Positions 43,774-51,871 of a stretch of DNA of 60,182 bases are shown here, one piece after another. The stretch is from Sphingomonas sp. Lineage in GTDB: Bacteria > Pseudomonadota > Alphaproteobacteria > Sphingomonadales > Sphingomonadaceae. How positions within the stretch are numbered: position 1 is the stretch's first letter; each line of letters starts with the position of its first letter. Both the position numbers and the translations under genes were made by a program. The notes beneath the pieces are model-generated. The model was not told where the DNA came from. It saw only the letters and a list, made by a program, of their open reading frames with translations, and ran no database searches. Location: the NCBI GenBank assembly GCA_017849555.1, contig JAFIGU010000119.1, forward strand, positions 1 to 60,182, in the 5' to 3' direction.

Positions 43774-45082
43774 AAGAAGACGCCAGACACGCGCGGAACT
43801 GGCGCAGCCCGCCCCACAGCAGCAAGGTCGCGATCGGCCCGACGATCGCCGCGGCGATCGCCAGCGACAGATGCAGCGCGCCTTCGTCACGGAGCACATA
43901 ATCGCCGATCAGCGCCGGCAGCACCGGCCCCAAGGTCACCGCGAGGATGCCCACCGTCAGCCCGAACACCGCGCTCAACTGCGCGCGCATGTTGTTCGGC
44001 GCGATCATCTGGATGGCCGAGGGGATCAGCACCGGGACGAACCCGCCGAGGAACTTGATCGGCCACAGCATCGCCGCCATCGCCCAGGCAACCGGCAACA
44101 GCGGCATGATCGTCGCGGCGACGCCCATTCCCGCGGCGGCATAGGTCGCCAGCCGGAGGCACGCATCGCCCTGCCCGCGCGCGATCATCCGGCTCGAAAG
44201 CCACCCCGCCGAAAGCATCCCGAGCGGCCCGGCGGTCAGCGAGGCGAGCCCGTTGACGTGCCCGGTCTGCGCGACGTTCCAGTGGAAGGTGCGGATGAAC
44301 AGCTCGGGATACCAGGCGTCCATATAGCTCATGATCGCGAGCATCGCCGATCCGAGGAACAAGGCGATCGACATCGCCGGCCAGCGCGCGAGAAAGCGCC
44401 AGATGCGCGCCAGCGAGAAACTTGCGGCCGCGCCCTTGGCATCGCCGCGGCGCCGCGGCTCGCGCAGGGTCGAAACCCATAAAGCGACGAGCAGCCCCGG
44501 CGGGCCGATCACCAGAAACACCGCATGCCACGAGCGGATCGTGCCGAGCAGCGGCACCGTCACCTGCGGGGTCTGCGCCACCGCCGCCACCACCGACCCG
44601 CCGAGGATCAGCGCCAGCCCGGCGCCGATATAGATGCCGACCGAATAGAGGCTCATCGCGCGCGGCAGCCGCTCGCGATCGAAACTGTCGTTGAGCAGGG
44701 AATAGGCCGAGGGCGACAGCGCCGCCTCCCCCACCCCGACGCCGATCCGCGCCGCGAACAATTGCGGAAAGGTCCGCGTGAATGCGCACAAGGAGGTGGC
44801 GAGGCTCCACAAGGCGACGCCGCCGGCGATGATCCGCGTGCGCGGATAGCGATCGGCGAGCCACGCGATCGGCAGCCCCATTGCGGTGTAGAACAGCCCG
44901 AACGCGCCCCCGGTGAGCAAGGCGAATTGCGTATCGGTGAGGTGCAGGTCCGCCTTGATCGGCCCGACCATCAGATTGAGGATCTGCCGGTCGAGGAACG
45001 AGAAGGTGTAAGCGACCATCAGGACGGCGGCGGTGTACCAGCCGTAGCGATAGTCAGCCCGCGTTTCGGGCATCGCGGTCAC
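43760..45082 (-). CDS. MFS transporter (aromatic acid type), copy 2
   Basis: 440 residues, 12 helices, MFS motif LADRYPRTRIIAG and GVGVGEAALSPSAYS. Same family as the carrier at 31731-33089 but only moderately similar. The GTG at 45082 overlaps the Rieske copy 2 stop (GTGA); an ATG 9 bases later is the alternative start. Its last residues are encoded by an extragenic palindrome. Likely takes up the substrate of the neighbouring oxygenase. Confidence 0.87.
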   Translation of the reverse strand: MTAMPETRADYRYGWYTAAVLMVAYTFSFLDRQILNLMVGPIKADLHLTDTQFALLTGGAFGLFYTAMGLPIAWLADRYPRTRIIAGGVALWSLATSLCAFTRTFPQLFAARIGVGVGEAALSPSAYSLLNDSFDRERLPRAMSLYSVGIYIGAGLALILGGSVVAAVAQTPQVTVPLLGTIRSWHAVFLVIGPPGLLVALWVSTLREPRRRGDAKGAAASFSLARIWRFLARWPAMSIALFLGSAMLAIMSYMDAWYPELFIRTFHWNVAQTGHVNGLASLTAGPLGMLSAGWLSSRMIARGQGDACLRLATYAAAGMGVAATIMPLLPVAWAMAAMLWPIKFLGGFVPVLIPSAIQMIAPNNMRAQLSAVFGLTVGILAVTLGPVLPALIGDYVLRDEGALHLSLAIAAAIVGPIATLLLWGGLRQFRACLASSSPLP

Positions 45083-46263
45083 GCCGCGCGGTCCGCCGCG
45101 ACGATCGCGGTGCCGGCCGAGAGCCGGACGAGCGGGTCGGCATCGCCGAAGCGGGTGCCGATCGGATCGCCCCCCGCCGCGACGCGCTCGACCTGCCGGC
45201 GATAGAGCCGGCGCAGCATCCCGATCCCCTTGTCGGAGGTGACGAGATGCTCCTCCGAATGCGCGGTGATCGCGCCCTGCCCGACCTGCGCCTCATAATC
45301 GCCGGGGAGTTCGCGATGCTCCTCTTCGGTCAGTTCGTGCCACAGCTTGCCGTTGAAATGCGAGCGGATGCGCGCGAGCGCGCCGCGTTCGGTGACGCGC
45401 CCGGCGGAATAGATGCGGAAACTGGTATCGTCGATCGGCAACACCCAGCCGAGCAGCGAGCATGACCCGACACTCTCCGCGCGCGGATTGGCCACCGCGC
45501 GCACCGTCGGCAGCACTGCTTCGGTGATGCGGCGGTGCAATTGCCCCTCGCCCAGATCGCGCGCCTGAATGCTCTGGATGCCGCGCTCGGTCTCCTCGAA
45601 CACCACCTCGGGCATCAGCGCCATCTGCGCGACGAACTGATTGCCGCTGAAGCTGCCGTGGAGGATCGGCACATGGAACGGGTCCATCACATTTTCGAAA
45701 TGCTGCAGCCAGTTGCACGGCACGATCGCCGGGCCGCCGCTGCCCAGGCTGGTATCGTCGGCCTCGATGAATTCGCCCGGCGCGAGTTCCTCCAGCACAT
45801 CGTAACGCGGCAGGAGCGGCATCCGCTCGGGCGGCCCCATATAGGCGAAGATCAGCCCATACCGCTCCTGCACCGGATAACCCGGCTGGCGCACCCGCGC
45901 CGCGGTGCGCGCGCCGCCCGCCGGCTCGCACGGCTGTTCGAGGCATTTGCCGTCCACGTCGAACAGCCAGCCGTGATAGCAGCAACGGATCCCGCGATCG
46001 TCGACCTTGCCGTAATAGAGCGAGGTGCCGCGATGCGCGCAGCGCTCGTGGAGCAGCCCCGCGCGGCCCTCGCCGTCACGGAACAGCACCAGCCGCTCGC
46101 CGAGCGCGGTGACGATGCGCGGGGTACGCGTCGCATCGCTGCTGAGCGCCACCGGGTGCCAGTAGCGCCGCAGCAGCTCGCCCATCGGCGTGCCGCGCCC
46201 GACCAGCGTCAACGACTGGTCGAAGGTCGGCGCGGGGAGCGTGTAGGCGCTCAGCATTTCCAT
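45079..46263 (-). CDS. Rieske non-haem iron oxygenase alpha subunit, copy 2
   Basis: 394 residues, start ATG 46263 with AGGAGA. Rieske site CAHRGTSLY...CCYHGW and iron site NVMDPFHVPILHG are intact. Shares the N-terminal RGTPMGELLRRYWHPVA block with copy 1 (427 residues) but is otherwise diverged, so it probably acts on a different ring position or a methoxy group. No electron-transfer partner nearby. Lies in the unit hpaE-Rieske-MFS. Confidence 0.88.
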   Translation of the reverse strand: MEMLSAYTLPAPTFDQSLTLVGRGTPMGELLRRYWHPVALSSDATRTPRIVTALGERLVLFRDGEGRAGLLHERCAHRGTSLYYGKVDDRGIRCCYHGWLFDVDGKCLEQPCEPAGGARTAARVRQPGYPVQERYGLIFAYMGPPERMPLLPRYDVLEELAPGEFIEADDTSLGSGGPAIVPCNWLQHFENVMDPFHVPILHGSFSGNQFVAQMALMPEVVFEETERGIQSIQARDLGEGQLHRRITEAVLPTVRAVANPRAESVGSCSLLGWVLPIDDTSFRIYSAGRVTERGALARIRSHFNGKLWHELTEEEHRELPGDYEAQVGQGAITAHSEEHLVTSDKGIGMLRRLYRRQVERVAAGGDPIGTRFGDADPLVRLSAGTAIVAADRAA

Positions 46264-46308
46264 CTCACTCTCCTGTAGGATGCCGCTTTAGTGGCGGTTC
46301 TAGCTTCT

Positions 46309-46404
46309 CGTCATTCCCGCGAAGGCGGGAATCCATTGACGCTGTCGTCGCGATTCTATCGCTGAGGCCCGAGTGAATGGATTCCCGCCTTCGCGGGAAT
46401 GACG
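46309..46404. repeat. Extragenic palindrome, GTCATTCCCGCGAAGG family, copy 2
   Basis: Fills most of the 149-bp gap between hpaE and the Rieske gene of the same strand. Confidence 0.85.
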
Positions 46405-46412
46405 AATATCTC

Positions 46413-47921
46413 TCAGGCCGCGACGCCCAGCCGCTGGATCTTGTGCGCGCCCGTCGCGAGCGCGACATTCTTCGTCTCCATGTAGAAATCGAAGCTCCAG
46501 TCGCCGCCGTCGCGCCCGATGCCGCTCGCCTTCACCCCGCCGAACGGGGTGGGCAAATGGCGGACATTCTCGCTGTTGACCCAGATCATCCCCGCTTCGA
46601 GCGCATTCGACACGCGCAGCGAGCGGCCGAGATCGTTGGTCCACAAATAGCCGGCGAGGCCATAATCGACCGCATTGGCCTTGGCGATCGCATCGGCCTC
46701 GTCATCGAACGGGATCACCGTCAGCACCGGCCCGAAAATCTCCTCCTGCGCGATGCGCATCGAGACATCGGCATTGGTGTAGAGCGTCGGCGAATAGAAA
46801 TAGCCGTCGCCCGCGATGCGTTCGCCGCCGACCGCGATCGTCGCGCCGTCGGCGGTGGCGATCTCGGCATAGCTGCACACCTTCGACAGGTGCCGCGGGT
46901 GGATCAAAGGGCCGACCTCGGTCGCCGAATCGAACGGGTCGCCGACCTTGAGCTGGCGCACCCGCTCGGCGAGCTTCGCGACGAACTGGTCGTGGATCGA
47001 GCGCTGGACGAGCAGCCGCGACGACGAGGTGCAGCGCTGCCCATTGAGCGAGTAGATCATGAACACCACCGCATCGAGCGCGCGATCGAGATCGGCGTCG
47101 TCGAACACGATCACCGGATTCTTGCCGCCAAGCTCGAAATGGACGCGCTTCAGCGTATCGGCGCCCTGCCGCATGATCGCGCTGCCGGTCTTCGATTCAC
47201 CGACGAAGGCGATCGCCTTGATATCGCGATGCTCGGTCAGCCGGCGCCCGGTCGTCTCGCCGAGCCCGTTGATCGAGTTGAACACCCCCGCCGGCAGCCC
47301 CGCCTCATGCGCGATCTCGACCAGCAGCCGCGCCGAATAGGGCGACCATTCCGCGGGCTTGTGGACCACGGTGCAGCCCGCCGCGAGCGCCGGAGCGATC
47401 TTCCACGTCGAGAGCATGAACGGCGTGTTCCACGGCGTGATCACCGCGACCGGGCCGATCGGCGCGCGCGAGGTGACGTTGAGATGCTCCGCCGTCGGCA
47501 GCGACTGGCCGTCCGCCGCCGCCGGCGCGCGATCGGCGAAGAAGCGGAAATTCTCCGCCCCGCGCAGCGCCGCCTTGGACATGAAGCGCCACGCCTGCCC
47601 GGCATCGAGGCATTCGACCGCGGCGATTTCCTCGGCGCGCGCCTCGATCAGATCGGCGACGCGGTGGAGGATCTGCTTACGCTTGTCGCCCGGGGTCGCC
47701 GCCCAGGCCGGAAAGGCGCGCTTCGCCGCCGCCACCGCCGCGTCGAGCTCCGCCTCGCTGGCGTCGCACGCCTCGCCGAGCCGCGCCCCGGTCGACGGGT
47801 CGGTCACCGCGAACGACACACCCTCGCCCGCCACCGCGACACCGTCGACGAAATGGCCGAGCGGCTGCCCGGTGAAGGGGGCAATGGCCCCCAAGGCGAT
47901 CTTCCGACGATCAGGCTGCAT
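46413..47921 (-). CDS. hpaE: 5-carboxymethyl-2-hydroxymuconate semialdehyde dehydrogenase (HpaE)
   Basis: 502 residues. ALDH fold with catalytic Glu in HFELGGKNPVIVF and catalytic Cys in NGQRCTSSSRLLVQ, a block typical of HpaE. It oxidises the homoprotocatechuate meta-cleavage product to the diacid. ATG 47921 has GGAG at 6 bases; a GTG at 47927 is less likely. It is divergent from the hpaG-ligAB-hpaFHI operon, with two TATC(G/A)TGTTAAAT elements between them. Confidence 0.88.
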   Translation of the reverse strand: MQPDRRKIALGAIAPFTGQPLGHFVDGVAVAGEGVSFAVTDPSTGARLGEACDASEAELDAAVAAAKRAFPAWAATPGDKRKQILHRVADLIEARAEEIAAVECLDAGQAWRFMSKAALRGAENFRFFADRAPAAADGQSLPTAEHLNVTSRAPIGPVAVITPWNTPFMLSTWKIAPALAAGCTVVHKPAEWSPYSARLLVEIAHEAGLPAGVFNSINGLGETTGRRLTEHRDIKAIAFVGESKTGSAIMRQGADTLKRVHFELGGKNPVIVFDDADLDRALDAVVFMIYSLNGQRCTSSSRLLVQRSIHDQFVAKLAERVRQLKVGDPFDSATEVGPLIHPRHLSKVCSYAEIATADGATIAVGGERIAGDGYFYSPTLYTNADVSMRIAQEEIFGPVLTVIPFDDEADAIAKANAVDYGLAGYLWTNDLGRSLRVSNALEAGMIWVNSENVRHLPTPFGGVKASGIGRDGGDWSFDFYMETKNVALATGAHKIQRLGVAA

Positions 47922-47938
47922 GGTCACTCCGCAATTGA

Positions 47939-47952
47939 TTATCGTGTTAAAT
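47939..47952. promoter_or_regulatory. Operator-like element 1 between hpaE and hpaG
   Basis: TTATCGTGTTAAAT, repeated with one change at 47998-48011. It resembles half of AGATAACATGTTATCT. Confidence 0.55.
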
Positions 47953-47997
47953 ATATCGCCCGATCGACCGCGTCAAACCCAAAGCGGCGCTTGACGC

Positions 47998-48011
47998 TTA
48001 TCATGTTAAAT
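47998..48011. promoter_or_regulatory. Operator-like element 2 between hpaE and hpaG
   Basis: TTATCATGTTAAAT, 38 bases before the hpaG start codon and 59 bases from element 1. Confidence 0.55.
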
Positions 48012-48048
48012 TTTAGACGGCGGGCATGACGACGCATGAGAGGAAGGC

Positions 48049-48780
48049 ATGATCAGCGGGACCGCTTATGGCGTAGCGCTCAATGATCGCGAGCAATTGG
48101 CGGGGCTTGGCGAGGCGCTGAACCACGCGCCTTATGGCAAGCCGCCGGTGGCGCCGATTCTCTATGTGAAGCCGCGCAACTGCTTCGCCGCGGCGGGTTC
48201 CGCAGTCGCCCTGCCCGACGATATTGCCGAAGTTGCAGTGGGCGCAACTATCGCAATCGAGCGCACGGCGGCAGGTCCACACCTCGCGCGGCTCGCGATC
48301 GACCTGTTCGCGCCGCACGCCAGTTTCTACCGCCCCGCGATCGCCGAACGCTGCCGCGACGGCTTCCTCCCGGTCGGCCCGGCGACGGCTGTGCCCGGTA
48401 CGCCGGAAAATCGCGATCATCCCTCCTCCGTTCGCCCTGAGCTTGTCGAAGGGCGTCCTGTCGCTCGTGAGTTGGGGCCGCCCTTCGACAAGCTCAGGGC
48501 GAACGGGGAATTTGCTGTAAGCGATGCCCTTTCCACGATCGAGATCGTCACCGCGATCAACGGCGCCGAACGCCACCGCTGGAGCTTCGCCCGGCTGGTC
48601 CGCAGCCCCGAGGTGCTCGCACGCGACATCGCCGACTTCATGACGCTCGCCCCCGGCGACATCCTGTTGTGCGGCATCGCGGGCGACGCGCCGGTCGCAC
48701 GCGCCGGGGACAGGATCGAGATCACCGCCACCGGCTTCGCGCCGCTTTCCGTCACTTTGGTCGCGGAGCAGGCGCGATGA
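48049..48780 (+). CDS. hpaG: HpaG N-terminal-type subunit with an in-frame palindromic insertion
   Basis: 243 residues. FAH fold of the type that forms the first half of HpaG (decarboxylase for the oxo-diacid; ADFMTLAPGDILLCG, PILYVKPRNCF). Residues ~127-152 (VRPELVEGRPVAREL, PPFDKLRANGE) are encoded by an extragenic palindrome inserted in frame at 48428-48506. This lengthens the protein by about 26 residues at what should be a surface loop. GAGAGGAAGG precedes the ATG. First gene of the operon; the next start overlaps its stop (ATGA). Confidence 0.85.
   Translation: MISGTAYGVALNDREQLAGLGEALNHAPYGKPPVAPILYVKPRNCFAAAGSAVALPDDIAEVAVGATIAIERTAAGPHLARLAIDLFAPHASFYRPAIAERCRDGFLPVGPATAVPGTPENRDHPSSVRPELVEGRPVARELGPPFDKLRANGEFAVSDALSTIEIVTAINGAERHRWSFARLVRSPEVLARDIADFMTLAPGDILLCGIAGDAPVARAGDRIEITATGFAPLSVTLVAEQAR
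48428..48506. repeat. Palindromic repeat inserted in frame inside hpaG
   Basis: Perfect 27-bp arms (48428-48454 and 48480-48506) with a 25-base centre. Same family as 34881-34964. The arms code VRPELVEGR and PFDKLRANG without a stop codon. Confidence 0.93.
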
Positions 48781-49529
48781 AGCATGTCCGACTGATCCAC
48801 GCCGGGCGCGAGCAATGGGGCGTGGTCACCGCCGACGAACAGGCGATCGCGCTGGCCGACGGCACCGCGGTCGGCTGGAGCGACATCACCCTGCTCCCGC
48901 CGGTCACGCCGGGGGCAACGATCTTCGCGCTCGGGCTCAATTATGCCGATCATTCGGTCGAGCTCGGCTTCAAGCCGCCGTCGCAGCCGCTCGTTTTCCT
49001 CAAGGGGCATAACGGCTTCGTCGCGCACAACGGTGTCTCGCCCAAGCCACGCGACGCCGATCAGATGCATCCCGAATGCGAGCTTGTCGCGGTGATCGGG
49101 CGGACCGCGAAGCGCGTGTCGGCGGCGGACGCGCTCGATCATGTCGCGGGCTATACGATCGCGTGCGATTATGCGGTGCGCGAGTTCCTGGAAAATTATT
49201 ACCGCCCCAATCTTCGCGTGAAGAACCGCGACGCGCTCACCCCGCTCGGCCCGTGGGTGGTCGATGCGGCGGATGTCGGCGATCCGCAGGCGCTGGCGCT
49301 CACCACCACCGTCAACGGCGCGACCATTCAATCGGGATCGACCCGCGATATGGTCTTCCCGGTGGCAGAGCTGATCGCGTGGCTGTCGTCGTTCATGACG
49401 CTGTCGCCGGGCGACATGATCCTCACCGGCACCCCGCACGGCGTCCATTTCGTCAGCGAGGACGATGCGGTGATCTGCGAGGTCGAGCGTGTCGGCCGGC
49501 TCGCGCATCGCATAGGATTGAAGCCATGA
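48777..49529 (+). CDS. hpaG: HpaG C-terminal-type subunit (FAH family)
   Basis: 250 residues, ATG 48777 overlapping the previous stop. FAH motifs: FALGLNYADHSVELG, metal Glu in MHPECELVAVIG, TRDMVFPVAELIAWLS and GDMILTGTPHG. Matches the second half of HpaG, the isomerase/decarboxylase of the homoprotocatechuate pathway. In E. coli the two halves are fused; here they are separate neighbouring genes and presumably form a complex. Confidence 0.87.
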   Translation: MKHVRLIHAGREQWGVVTADEQAIALADGTAVGWSDITLLPPVTPGATIFALGLNYADHSVELGFKPPSQPLVFLKGHNGFVAHNGVSPKPRDADQMHPECELVAVIGRTAKRVSAADALDHVAGYTIACDYAVREFLENYYRPNLRVKNRDALTPLGPWVVDAADVGDPQALALTTTVNGATIQSGSTRDMVFPVAELIAWLSSFMTLSPGDMILTGTPHGVHFVSEDDAVICEVERVGRLAHRIGLKP

Positions 49530-49852
49530 GCTTGTATCAGGTCCAGAAATTGCTGTTCGAGCTGAATCGCGATCCCGCGATCCAGCGCGCGTTCGAGGCG
49601 GACGGCGGCGCGGTGGCGGATCGCTACGACCTCACCGAGGAGGAGCGCCGCGCCTTGCTCGAGCCCGATATCGGGTTGCTCTACGTGCTCGGGGTCAACG
49701 GCCAGATCCTGATGCATTTCGCGGCATTCAAGCAGATCGCCTGGGCCGATTATCTCCAGCGGATGCGCGACGGCGTGCGCATCCACGGCCCGATCCGCGC
49801 CGGCGTCTACAAGATGACGACCGGGCTCGATGAAAAGGTAGCCGGCGTATGA
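49526..49852 (+). CDS. LigA-type small subunit of an extradiol dioxygenase
   Basis: 108 residues, ATGA overlap with the gene before. It is an all-helical LigA-like protein (QKLLFELNRDPAIQRAFE, LTEEERRALLEPDIGLLYVLG, NGQILMHFAAFKQI). In LigAB protocatechuate 4,5-dioxygenase this subunit caps the active site. Adjacent to a LigB-type gene, with ATGA overlap again, so the two form an alpha-beta enzyme. HpaD enzymes of enteric bacteria have no such subunit. Confidence 0.85.
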   Translation: MSLYQVQKLLFELNRDPAIQRAFEADGGAVADRYDLTEEERRALLEPDIGLLYVLGVNGQILMHFAAFKQIAWADYLQRMRDGVRIHGPIRAGVYKMTTGLDEKVAGV

Positions 49853-50667
49853 CCCTCGTTTTCAGCGGCATTTGCAGCCACGGCCCCGGCATCACCGGCC
49901 GCGCCGATCTTGCCCCGCCCGAATTGCGCGACCCCTTCTATGCCGCCTATCGCAAGATGGGCGACGCGATCTGCGCGACCGGGGCGGAGGCGCTGATCGT
50001 CATCGCCGCCGAGCATTTCGCCAATTTCTTCATGAACAACATGCCGGCCTATGCGATCGGCATGGCGGATCAGTACGAAGGGCCGATCGAGGACCCCGAC
50101 TGGCTGCGCATCCCGCGCCAGCAGGTACGCGGCGACGCCGATCTGTCGCGCCGGCTGATCGCCGAGGTGCAACAGACGGTCGACGTGGCCTATGCCGAGG
50201 AATGGAAGTTCGACCACGGCATCATGGTGCCGCTGCACTTCCTCGATCCGGCGAACGCGCTGACGATCATCCCCGCCAATATCAATTGTCAGGGCCCGCC
50301 GCTCACCCCGCTCCACCGCGCCTTCGCCTTCGGCCGCGCGTTGCGCCGCGCCGCCGATGCGGTGCCGCAACGCATCGCTTTGGTCGGCACCGGGGGCATC
50401 TCGCACTGGCCGTGCACCCCCGACAGCGGACGGATCAACGAGGCGTGGGACCGCGACTTCCTCGATCGCTGGGCCTCGGCCGACGAGGCGCGGCTGACCG
50501 CGTACACCGACGCCGAAACCTATGCCGACGGCGGCCAGGGCGGCTATGAGATCCGCACCTTCATCGCCGCAGCGGCCGCCGCGGGCGGCAAGGGCATTGT
50601 CGATTTCTACGCGCCGATCCCGATCTTCAGCACCGGCTGCGTCGTCGGCCGGTCGGAGATCGTGTGA
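49849..50667 (+). CDS. LigB-type catalytic subunit, probable homoprotocatechuate 2,3-dioxygenase
   Basis: 272 residues. Fe(II) ligands: His in GICSHGPGI (residue ~11), His in IAAEHFANFF (~60) and Glu in AEEWKFDHG; catalytic His in GTGGISHWP. Its place between hpaG and hpaF implies ring cleavage of homoprotocatechuate (3,4-dihydroxyphenylacetate). By sequence alone it could also take protocatechuate, gallate or another side-chain catechol. Confidence 0.85.
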   Translation: MTLVFSGICSHGPGITGRADLAPPELRDPFYAAYRKMGDAICATGAEALIVIAAEHFANFFMNNMPAYAIGMADQYEGPIEDPDWLRIPRQQVRGDADLSRRLIAEVQQTVDVAYAEEWKFDHGIMVPLHFLDPANALTIIPANINCQGPPLTPLHRAFAFGRALRRAADAVPQRIALVGTGGISHWPCTPDSGRINEAWDRDFLDRWASADEARLTAYTDAETYADGGQGGYEIRTFIAAAAAAGGKGIVDFYAPIPIFSTGCVVGRSEIV

Positions 50668-51056
50668 TGGCGCACGCCACGGTCGAATGGACCGACAATC
50701 TCGACGGCGCATTCGACCGCCACGCTCTGCTGTCGCTGATCGCGGCGGAGATGCGCGAGCGGTCAGGCGGGGTGTTCCCGGTCGGCGGGATTCGCGTCCG
50801 CGCAATCCGGCTCACCGACTATGTCATCGCCGATGCCGCCGGCCCCGATGACGCCTTCATCAACATCGACGTGAAGATGGGCGCCGGCCGCGATGCCGCG
50901 TTCAAACAGGCGTTCTTCGACCAATTGTTCGCGGCGGTGAAAGCCTTTCTCGGCGATTTGTTCGATCGGCGCCCGCTCGCCCTCTCCCTCTATGTCGAGG
51001 AAGCCGAGGGGTGGAAGCACAATACCATCCATCGCCGCCTCGCCGCGCAAAAGTGA
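50667..51056 (+). CDS. hpaF: 5-carboxymethyl-2-hydroxymuconate isomerase (HpaF), Pro-1 replaced by Ala
   Basis: 129 residues, start ATG 50667 overlapping the previous stop (TGATG). Tautomerase fold of the CHMI family (VEWTDNL at the N-terminus, VFPVGGIRVRAI, INIDVKMGAGRD). In this family the residue after the initiator Met is the catalytic Pro-1. Here the second codon is GCG (Ala), one base from CCG (Pro). Either the enzyme is impaired, or another start is used (GTG at 50664 gives Met as second residue, also not Pro). The rest appears intact. Confidence 0.82.
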   Translation: MAHATVEWTDNLDGAFDRHALLSLIAAEMRERSGGVFPVGGIRVRAIRLTDYVIADAAGPDDAFINIDVKMGAGRDAAFKQAFFDQLFAAVKAFLGDLFDRRPLALSLYVEEAEGWKHNTIHRRLAAQK

Positions 51057-51064
51057 CGCAAATC

Positions 51065-51871
51065 ATGCCGCTTTCCACCGACCTGATCCAAAGCCTCGCC
51101 GACGAGCTGCACATCGCCGAGCGCGACGGCACGCAGATCGCGCAATTCTCGCTGCGCCACCCCGAGATCACGATCGAGGACGCCTATGCCATCCAGCGCG
51201 CCTGGACCAGGCGCAAGATCGCCGAGGGACGCACGCCGATCGGCCACAAGATCGGGCTGACCAGCCGCGCGATGCAGCGCTCGTCGAACATCGACGAACC
51301 CGATTACGGGCTGCTGCTCGACGACATGCTGTTCCCCGACGGGCGCGATATCCCGATCGACCGTTTCATCGTCCCGCGGGTCGAGGTCGAGCTGGCGTTC
51401 CGCCTCAAGCAGCCGCTCCAGGGTCCAAATTGCACGATGTTCGACGTGCTCGACGCGGTGGATTACATCATCCCCGCGATCGAGATCATCGACGCGCGGA
51501 TCGAGCAGGTCGATCGCGCCACCGGCATGACGCGCAAGGTGTTCGACACGATCTCCGACAATGCCGCCAATGCCGGGCTGGTGCTCGGCGGGCGGCCGAT
51601 CCGGCCGGGCGACGTCGATCTGCGCTGGGTTTCGGCGCTGATCTATCGCAACGGCGTGATCGAGGATTCGGGGGTCGCCGCAGCGGTGCTCGGCCACCCG
51701 GCGCTCGGCCCGGCGTGGCTCGCCAACAAATTGCATCCCTATGGCGAGACGCTCGAAGCGGGCGAGATCATTCTCGGCGGCAGCTTCACCGCGCCGGTGC
51801 TGGCACGCGCGGGCGATACTTTCCACGTCGATTTCGGCCCGCTCGGCGCGATCTCGGTGCGCTTCGCATGA
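51065..51871 (+). CDS. hpaH: 2-oxohept-3-ene-1,7-dioate hydratase (HpaH)
   Basis: 268 residues. Hydratase/decarboxylase family related to MhpD/DmpE/HpaH: IEDAYAIQRAW, GHKIGLTSRAMQ, VEVELAFRLKQPL (metal Glu residues) and IEIIDARI. Adds water to the C=C of the C7 diacid before aldol cleavage. The HpaI gene overlaps its end by four bases. Confidence 0.9.
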   Translation: MPLSTDLIQSLADELHIAERDGTQIAQFSLRHPEITIEDAYAIQRAWTRRKIAEGRTPIGHKIGLTSRAMQRSSNIDEPDYGLLLDDMLFPDGRDIPIDRFIVPRVEVELAFRLKQPLQGPNCTMFDVLDAVDYIIPAIEIIDARIEQVDRATGMTRKVFDTISDNAANAGLVLGGRPIRPGDVDLRWVSALIYRNGVIEDSGVAAAVLGHPALGPAWLANKLHPYGETLEAGEIILGGSFTAPVLARAGDTFHVDFGPLGAISVRFA

